A stretch of 64,000 bases of DNA from Halobacillus halophilus. Its GTDB lineage: Bacteria; Bacillota; Bacilli; Bacillales; Halobacillaceae. Position numbers and translations under genes: made by a program. Location: the NCBI RefSeq assembly GCF_020171985.1, contig NZ_JAIVAL010000004.1, positions 62,001 through 126,000 on the forward strand. The letters are read 5' to 3'. Below the pieces are notes generated by a model. It was not told the DNA's origin, ran no database searches, and saw only the letters and a program-made list of their open reading frames with translations. Each line of letters begins with the position of its first letter. The first letter of the stretch is position 1. Shown here in pieces: positions 58,606 through 64,000 of this stretch.

Positions 58606-59433
58606 TTATCGCAGTCTGGCAATCTCAGTGACGGTTTTCTGCATACTTTGGTCGTAAGCTTTAAGTACTCTCTGGTTCATTTCAAAAGACCGATATGTAT
58701 TCATCATTTCTGTCATTGTACGGGCACTGTTTACATTGGAACTTTCAAGAAAGTTCTGTTTTACATCGACTTCGACTGTGTTATCGTCACGGACATCTAT
58801 AAGCTGAGTACCGTCTTCCCCAAGCCTGTATAAATCTCCGCCTTCTTTCATCATATCTTCCGGTGCCGTGCTATAAGATAAGCCTAAAGGAATAGCTTGT
58901 CCATCCACATTAATTATACCTTCCTCAGAGACCTTAAATTCTAGCCCGTTTGTTTCAATCGGATTTCCTGACTGATCCAATACATAGTTGCCTTGGTTCG
59001 TAGTTAAAAACCCTTCTCCGTCCACGGTGAAGTTACCATTTCTCGTGTAGCGTAGTTCTCCTGCTTCGTTTTGAACATCAAAAAAAACAGAGCCCGACTC
59101 GTCGGGCACGTTTCTTTGTAGGAGAGCTAAATCCGTACCAACCCCCGTTTCTCTCAAATCACCTTGAGTGAAAGCGGGCACAGCCTCCTGCATATAAACA
59201 CCTGTATTAAGGGATCCGACGGGGTGCTGAACAGGAATATTCCTGCTACTTGTAAAACCAGGCAAGCTGCGGCTTCCCATTTGTTCAAGAAGCAATTCTG
59301 GAAAAGCACGCATCGTTCCCTGATCAGCTTTGTATCCTGGTGTGTTGACGTTCGACATATTATTCGATAATGTTTCCTGCATGCGCTGGTTAGCAAGCAT
59401 TCCTGAGGCGGCTGTGTAGAATCCTCTTAACAA
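58606..59433 (-). CDS. flhO: flagellar hook-basal body protein FlhO
   Basis: 275 residues, FlgF/FlgG-like. N-terminal LRGFYTAASGMLANQRMQET with NNMSNVNTPGYKADQ, and C-terminal FLESSNVNSARTMTEMMNTY. TTG start, eight bases from AAAGGAG. Precedes flhP and follows mbl by 32 bases, the B. subtilis order. Part of the flagellar rod or hook-basal body. Confidence 0.93.
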   Translation of the reverse strand: MLRGFYTAASGMLANQRMQETLSNNMSNVNTPGYKADQGTMRAFPELLLEQMGSRSLPGFTSSRNIPVQHPVGSLNTGVYMQEAVPAFTQGDLRETGVGTDLALLQRNVPDESGSVFFDVQNEAGELRYTRNGNFTVDGEGFLTTNQGNYVLDQSGNPIETNGLEFKVSEEGIINVDGQAIPLGLSYSTAPEDMMKEGGDLYRLGEDGTQLIDVRDDNTVEVDVKQNFLESSNVNSARTMTEMMNTYRSFEMNQRVLKAYDQSMQKTVTEIARLR

Positions 59434-59465
59434 GGTGATCGCTCCTTTATTAAAATTAACGCAAG

Positions 59466-60464
59466 CTATAACACTATTTTACTGCGTTTATCCATGTTTT
59501 CTAGTATGATTCCTGTTCCAGCCGCTACACAATCCATGGGAGAGTGAGCAATCTGCACAGGGACTTTCAATTCTTCGAAAAGAAGCTGATCCACACCGTG
59601 AAGAAGAGCACCTCCCCCCGTCAAGGTAACCCCACGATCAATAATATCAGCAGAGAGCTCTGGAGGCGTTCTCTCTAATACTGCTCTAGCCGTTTGAACA
59701 ATAACCTGGACAGGTTCGCGAAGCGCCTTCTCTATTTCTTCAGAGCTGACCGAAATCGTACGAGGGAGACCAGTAATCATATCACGGCCCCGAATATCAA
59801 CTACTTCTTTTCGAGTCGCTGGAAATACAGTACCTACCTTAATTTTTATATTCTCAGCCGTCCGTTCACCAATTAATAATTGGTATTCTTTTTTTATATA
59901 TTGAAGTATTTCCTGGTCCAATCGATTTCCTGCTATTTTGATCGACGAAGCTGTAACAATTTCCCCCATTGAAAGGACTGCTATATCAGCCGTTCCTCCC
60001 CCAATATCAACAATCATATTTCCATGTGGCTGATATATATCCATGCCTGCGCCTATCGCAGACACTTTTGGTTCTTCTTCTAAAAAAACTTTCTTACCGC
60101 CTGCTTTTTCAGCGGCTTGCTTTATTGCCTGCTGTTCCACTTTGGTTATATTGGTTGGACAGCAGATCAGCATCCGTGGTCTGGATAGAAAGCTTCGAAC
60201 ATTTATTTTTTGGATAAAGTACTTGAGCATAGCTTCTGTTACATCGAAGTCTGCAATAACGCCATCCTTCAATGGACGGATAGCTTCAATATTCCCAGGT
60301 GTGCGTCCCACCATCCGCTGAGCATCTTCTCCTACTTCCAGTACTTTTCCAGTATTACGGTCCATCGCAACTACGGTTGGTTGATTTAATACGATCCCTT
60401 TACCCTTAACATGAATGAGCACGTTAGCTGTACCAAGGTCGATCCCGATATCTCTTGCAAACAT
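59466..60464 (-). CDS. mbl: MreB-like cell-shape protein Mbl
   Basis: Bacterial actin guiding side-wall synthesis. 332 residues from ATG 60464, which gives the usual MFARDIGIDLGTANVLIHVK; GGGAGG is about 11 bases upstream. Phosphate-1 loop DIGIDLGTANVLI, phosphate-2 VDIGGGTADIAVLS, and adenosine motif TLTGGGALLHGV are present. The sequence (CCPTNITKVEQQAIKQAAEK) is Mbl rather than MreB or MreBH, and its place between spoIIID and flhO confirms that. Confidence 0.95.
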   Translation of the reverse strand: MFARDIGIDLGTANVLIHVKGKGIVLNQPTVVAMDRNTGKVLEVGEDAQRMVGRTPGNIEAIRPLKDGVIADFDVTEAMLKYFIQKINVRSFLSRPRMLICCPTNITKVEQQAIKQAAEKAGGKKVFLEEEPKVSAIGAGMDIYQPHGNMIVDIGGGTADIAVLSMGEIVTASSIKIAGNRLDQEILQYIKKEYQLLIGERTAENIKIKVGTVFPATRKEVVDIRGRDMITGLPRTISVSSEEIEKALREPVQVIVQTARAVLERTPPELSADIIDRGVTLTGGGALLHGVDQLLFEELKVPVQIAHSPMDCVAAGTGIILENMDKRSKIVL

Positions 60465-60747
60465 GTCCTGTAGATCCTCCCTATTGAAAGCATCCATGCC
60501 CGTAAACACACAAAATCGGCATAACTCTTCCGGTTAAGTGAGAGGTCCATAGTATTCAACCATGTTTTGGGCATTCCATCTGCGTTTTGAACTTTTACAT
60601 CTTTGAAAAAGTTGCGTTCATTGCCTGTGTACCATCGTACACATCTAATTCTATATTCTATCATAAAATTATGACAATCGTCGCATTCGGATGAAAAAAT
60701 CACCTTACCTGCAGGGGATTTTTCTTTAGGGAGAATGATAAAGGAAG

Positions 60748-61029
60748 TTAGGCAAGAGGCTGCACAGGTCCTTCTTCAATCAGTTGGGCTTTATACTTTC
60801 TTCGAGTTGCTTCTCCTCCACGGAGGTGTCTGATCTCCTTATGATAATCTAGAATTTTTTTAACTTCTTTAGCAAGCTCCGGATTCACTTCCGGGAGTCT
60901 TTCTGTAAGGTCTTTATGCACCGTACTTTTAGAAACGCCAAATTCTTTGGCGATCACTCTGACCGTTTTTTTAGTTTCAATGAGGTGCTCTCCAATCCTG
61001 ATGGTCCTTTCTTTGATGTAATCATGCAC
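60748..61029 (-). CDS. spoIIID: sporulation transcription factor SpoIIID
   Basis: Mother-cell DNA-binding regulator acting with sigma-E. 93 residues from GTG 61029 (AGGAGGCGA upstream), beginning VHDYIKERTIRIGEHLIETK. Helix-turn-helix VRVIAKEFGVSKSTVHKDLT, then basic C-terminal helix IRHLRGGEATRRKYKAQL. Nearly identical to other Bacillus SpoIIID proteins. The gap to mbl (283 bp) has no further gene. Confidence 0.96.
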   Translation of the reverse strand: MHDYIKERTIRIGEHLIETKKTVRVIAKEFGVSKSTVHKDLTERLPEVNPELAKEVKKILDYHKEIRHLRGGEATRRKYKAQLIEEGPVQPLA

Positions 61030-61276
61030 TCCACTCGCCTCCTGTGATTGTCTATCCAAGGGGGTGGTTTCAAAGGAAAGCGCTTATGCTGTTAGTATGA
61101 GGGGGGTACTCTAGGTGTAAGTCATGGTGTTCCACCCTGGACGTTACCGAGTGCTCGGTTATCCTCATTGTATTAATAAAAAAGGTGAGTTATGCCACAG
61201 GGATAAGGTTGGAGCTTGCTTTATAGTTGTTTTTTATGTAAATGCTTTTTGCTAGTTTATGGTACAGCATTAAAAA

Positions 61277-61299
61277 AATGAGGGGCAGGCCCCTCATTT
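61277..61299 (-). terminator. Terminator of spoIIQ
   Basis: AATGAGGGGC / GCCCCTCATT compact hairpin, then a T-run on the minus strand; it overlaps the stop codon. Confidence 0.85.
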
Positions 61300-62215
61300 A
61301 GGTTTGAGTTGAAGAAATGGATGATGCACTATCCTCATCAGGAGTTTGTTCTCCTTCAGTGTTATCCGCAGGATCTTCATCCGTATTTAGTTCCTCATCA
61401 TTTGGCTCATCAGATACTTCTGGTTCTTCTGTTGAGTCTTCGGCTGGAGTGCTGTCATCTTCAGCAGAAGGTACTTCTGCTTCTTTCTCAGCTTCTGCTT
61501 CTTCTTTCACTTCTTCTCCAATCTTACTGGAAGGTTGTCCGAAAAAGCTTTCCGGGTTAACAGGCTGTCCATCATTTCGTAATTCGAAATGAACATGCAC
61601 GCCACTCGCTTGACCGAAGGAATTCTGTCCGGCAGAACCCAGCACATCACCTTGAGTAACTTCAGAACCAGCTTGGACTTTAATGTCAGCTAGACTAGCA
61701 TAGACAGTTGATATGTCTTCATCATGTGTAATTTCAATGACATTGCCATAAAGTGGGTCTTCTTTTACTTCTGTGACTGTTCCTGATAGAGCTGCTGTTA
61801 CTTCAAAAGCTTCTCCATCTTCTCTAGTTATATCGACGCCTTCACTCTGATAGTACTTATTGTTGTATAGGACCAGTGCACTTTCTTGATCTTCCTGAGA
61901 CGCATTGTAATCATAGAACTTAGTAACGATTGACGCGGCTTCTTCATCAACGACTGGCATTTGCAAGTTTTCGTTTTGCTCCATGACTGGAACTGAATCC
62001 TCTCCGGAATCCTGAGTAGTGAACTCATCCTGGACTTCCGTTTCAGATTGATTAGCTAACTGGTTTTCTACTTCCTTACCACTTTGCTGATACCAGAATA
62101 CCCCTACTAGAACTAATGCTGCTACTGACAAATACAACGCTGGATACAACCATTTCTTGCGCATTAAGCGTTTAAACTTTAATTTAGTCACGCTTTTCTT
62201 TCCTTCCTCTCTCAT
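61298..62215 (-). CDS. spoIIQ: forespore protein SpoIIQ (M23-like, degenerate)
   Basis: Forespore membrane protein that binds mother-cell SpoIIIAH across the septum. 305 residues from ATG 62215 (GAGGTG upstream). One transmembrane helix (about 25-42), a polar stalk, an M23 domain and a long acidic Glu/Ser/Pro tail from about residue 225. The later M23 histidines are kept (SGVHVHFELR), but the first zinc His is Ser (SEGVDITRED), as I recall for B. subtilis SpoIIQ, so it is probably not a peptidase. Acid tail length is unusual. Confidence 0.9.
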   Translation of the reverse strand: MREEGKKSVTKLKFKRLMRKKWLYPALYLSVAALVLVGVFWYQQSGKEVENQLANQSETEVQDEFTTQDSGEDSVPVMEQNENLQMPVVDEEAASIVTKFYDYNASQEDQESALVLYNNKYYQSEGVDITREDGEAFEVTAALSGTVTEVKEDPLYGNVIEITHDEDISTVYASLADIKVQAGSEVTQGDVLGSAGQNSFGQASGVHVHFELRNDGQPVNPESFFGQPSSKIGEEVKEEAEAEKEAEVPSAEDDSTPAEDSTEEPEVSDEPNDEELNTDEDPADNTEGEQTPDEDSASSISSTQT

Positions 62216-62377
62216 GTTCATCACCTCAAAAATCATTCTGAACACTTCTGAGGAATTATATACATGAAGAGGAAATTTTTTCTTAAAAGTATTTACAACT
62301 TCATAATAGAAATAAAGATCACCTTGGACGAACGAGTTTGTCCAAATTGTAACCCCTCCAACTTATGAAATGAAAAG

Positions 62378-62401
62378 CAGGGCCCCTGGCTTAAGGCCCT
62401 G
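62378..62401 (-). terminator. Terminator of spoIID
   Basis: CAGGGCC / GGCCCTG stem followed by CTTTTC on the minus strand. Confidence 0.75.
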
Positions 62402-62417
62402 TCTTTATCATATTCTA

Positions 62418-63452
62418 TCAGTTGACCGACTTATCATTTCTGGAAGTTAACAATGCCGTCTGTTTATTGATAGACGATACTTCTGTATCGTGATAATAAT
62501 GAGTCACAATATCTTTATAACTGCTGCCGCTCTTAGCCATTCCATTTGCTCCATATTGACTCATTCCTACACCATGGCCATACCCTTTTGTCGTAAAAAT
62601 GACGTGATCGCCTTTTTGCTGCATCGAAAAATCGCTTGAAGGCAGCTCGAAGGTCTCTCTTATCTGTCTCCCTGAGAAGGTCTGATCCCCAACCTGAACC
62701 TTATCTACACGATTTCCCTCTGTCTTTGTCATGGTCATGTTTTGCACATTCCCTTTAAAATTTACGCCAAGAGCTGTTTGTACCTGAGTAATCGGAATAA
62801 TTTTCTGATCTGTGAACTTAGGTGATTGTTGATCCCAGGGACTTTCCACACTTTTTAAATAAGGAATCTCATTCTCCCAGTAGTCTTCAGCATTTTCCGT
62901 GTATCCATTGCTTGTTGAAAAGAAAGCGGCCGTTATTGGCTCCTGGTTATATGTGATTATTTCTCCTGCTGTCTCGCTTACAGCTGAGTTGATTTTCTCC
63001 ATATTGCTCGTATATTGATCATGCCACTGAGCTCTGAGTTCTTCATCATTCTTATACACCTGGTGATTAACGGTGTCCGTCACATCAGCTTCCTGCGATA
63101 CAGGCTCTTCCTCAAGCAAATGTCTCGTTATATATGTTCGTGCTGCTAACGCCTGCGCTTTTAATGCTTCCAATTCAAATTCAGCAGGCATCTCAGATGC
63201 AACCACCCTTGCAACATATGTTTCCAGCGGGACTTCTTCTATCTTCCCTGATTGGCTTCGTTCAACTCTGACCGCTATTGGAGAGAGGTCTTCTGATGAA
63301 TCAGCGGCTTTTTCAATCGGATTTGGAGTCTCCTGGACTTCATGTGAAGCACTGGAACCTGTAAAAGGTACCACAATTAGAGTAGGTAGTATAAGTATAG
63401 CCCCAAAGAGGCCACTTGTTATGAAAAATGCCATCCAATTTTTTCTTTTCAT
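62418..63452 (-). CDS. spoIID: stage II sporulation protein D
   Basis: Lytic transglycosylase that with SpoIIM and SpoIIP drives engulfment. 344 residues. N-terminal transmembrane helix (about 6-28), then the SpoIID domain: EEVPLETYVARVVASEMPAE with the catalytic Glu, LKAQALAARTYITRHL, and TKGYGHGVGMSQYGANGMAK near the C-terminus. ATG 63452 follows AGGAGGGTGAGA. Next to murA as in B. subtilis. Confidence 0.95.
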   Translation of the reverse strand: MKRKNWMAFFITSGLFGAILILPTLIVVPFTGSSASHEVQETPNPIEKAADSSEDLSPIAVRVERSQSGKIEEVPLETYVARVVASEMPAEFELEALKAQALAARTYITRHLLEEEPVSQEADVTDTVNHQVYKNDEELRAQWHDQYTSNMEKINSAVSETAGEIITYNQEPITAAFFSTSNGYTENAEDYWENEIPYLKSVESPWDQQSPKFTDQKIIPITQVQTALGVNFKGNVQNMTMTKTEGNRVDKVQVGDQTFSGRQIRETFELPSSDFSMQQKGDHVIFTTKGYGHGVGMSQYGANGMAKSGSSYKDIVTHYYHDTEVSSINKQTALLTSRNDKSVN

Positions 63453-63528
63453 TCTCACCCTCCTGATTACATTGTAGATCTCTCTACTAAAATGTATCCC
63501 TCAAACAAGGATGATAGAACCAAAAAAA

Positions 63529-63566
63529 AGCTTGGCTGTTTCAAAAAATAATGAAACAACCAAGCT
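63529..63566 (-). terminator. Terminator of murA
   Basis: AGCTTGGCTGTTTCA / TGAAACAACCAAGCT stem, then eight T's on the minus strand. Confidence 0.9.
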
Positions 63567-63581
63567 ATAAGGATATATACA

Positions 63582-64000
63582 TTATAAGGTCGATAAAGAT
63601 TCGTTAGCTTCTTGTTCTTCAGAGTAAGATTCTTGTTCGTTAATTCTTTCTATATCAGCACCGAGTCCCGCAAGTTTATTGGAGAAATCAACATATCCAC
63701 GGTCCAGATGCTTAAGTTCTGTTACGCGTGTATAACCATCGGCCACAAGACCAGCAAGAATAAGGGCTGCTCCCGCTCGTAAATCAGTCGCTGCTACTTC
63801 TGCTCCTTGTAAAGATGAAGGACCCTCCACAATAACGTTGCGGCCTTCAATCTTAAGATGAGCATTCATACGGCGGAATTCTTCCACATGCATGAAACGA
63901 TTTTCGAATACTGTTTCCGTAATTACGCTTGTGCCTTTGGCGTTTAACATTAAAGCCATCATTTGAGACTGCATATCAGTAGGAAAACCCGGGTGTGGCA
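63582..64000 (-). CDS. murA: UDP-N-acetylglucosamine 1-carboxyvinyltransferase MurA, C-terminal part
   Basis: First committed step of peptidoglycan synthesis (enolpyruvyl transfer from PEP). The frame is open to the window edge and encodes [18 protein letters not shown], then [39 protein letters not shown] and [18 protein letters not shown]. Start and catalytic Cys lie outside. Adjacent spoIID suggests the murAA copy. Confidence 0.94.
   Translation of the reverse strand, partial: PHPGFPTDMQSQMMALMLNAKGTSVITETVFENRFMHVEEFRRMNAHLKIEGRNVIVEGPSSLQGAEVAATDLRAGAALILAGLVADGYTRVTELKHLDRGYVDFSNKLAGLGADIERINEQESYSEEQEANESLSTL

Overview
This window looks like a chromosomal segment from a spore-forming, motile, probably marine or moderately halophilic member of the Bacillaceae, close to Halobacillus or Thalassobacillus. 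The evidence is Bacillus-type sporulation genes (spoIIID, spoIIQ, spoIID), sinR, mbl next to flhO and flhP, strong AGGAGG-type ribosome sites and acid-rich surface proteins. The genus is inferred from protein character. No rRNA, tRNA, CRISPR array, complete transposase or prophage was seen.

Layout. 0-0.75 kb: the end of a secreted M4 metalloprotease. 0.87-14.5 kb: a galactoside regulon. A binding protein and two permeases import alpha- and beta-galactosides. GH36 and GH42 enzymes cut them inside the cell, and mutarotase, GalK, GalT and GalE run the Leloir pathway. A divergent ROK repressor faces AT-rich palindromic operators and cre-like sites. 14.6-22 kb: a lipoprotein, a ROK kinase-like protein, an LCP ligase, a thioesterase, a LysR regulator and a Ktr/Trk potassium channel. 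23-26.4 kb: a GT2, DUF6020 and twin SMR cassette that resembles an undecaprenyl-phosphate sugar surface-glycosylation system. 26.4-35.3 kb: a DUF624 protein, then a second sugar operon (binding protein, two permeases, LacI regulator, ThuA, two Gfo/Idh/MocA dehydrogenases and a TIM-barrel isomerase) that resembles the E. coli ycj glycoside-3-oxidation cluster. 35.8-38.4 kb: a compact block of two Hsp20-like proteins and five small GerP-like proteins, probably spore-coat related. 38.6-43 kb: an isomerase, SinR, a CBS protein with a BmrA-type exporter, and a PilZ protein. 43-45.6 kb: a class F-like sortase and its likely wall-anchored substrate. 45.7-50.2 kb: an RND efflux pump and adaptor. 50.5-57.3 kb: an unknown protein, small envelope proteins, an SLT/SH3/SLH muramidase, fabZ, and a monooxygenase-methyltransferase pair. 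57.4-64 kb: a conserved block EpuA-flhP-flhO-mbl-spoIIID-spoIIQ-spoIID-murA, in the order I recall from Bacillus subtilis.

Two repeat families run through the intergenic DNA. One is a 16-nt unit (CACCTCAGGTCATCCA), usually paired as a long hairpin at gene ends: five normal pairs, one inside-out pair and one solo half. The other is a composite structured element of about 520-660 bp with inverted-repeat ends at 17.7-18.4, 22.1-22.6 and 54.2-54.7 kb. Stems in two of its copies differ in sequence but keep their pairing, and two copies carry other hairpin repeats inserted in them.

Both ABC sugar systems lack an ATPase gene and presumably share an MsmX-like ATPase encoded elsewhere. In three operons (both binding proteins and the sortase substrate) a strong hairpin lies just after the abundant surface-protein gene and before its membrane partners, which suggests stoichiometry control.
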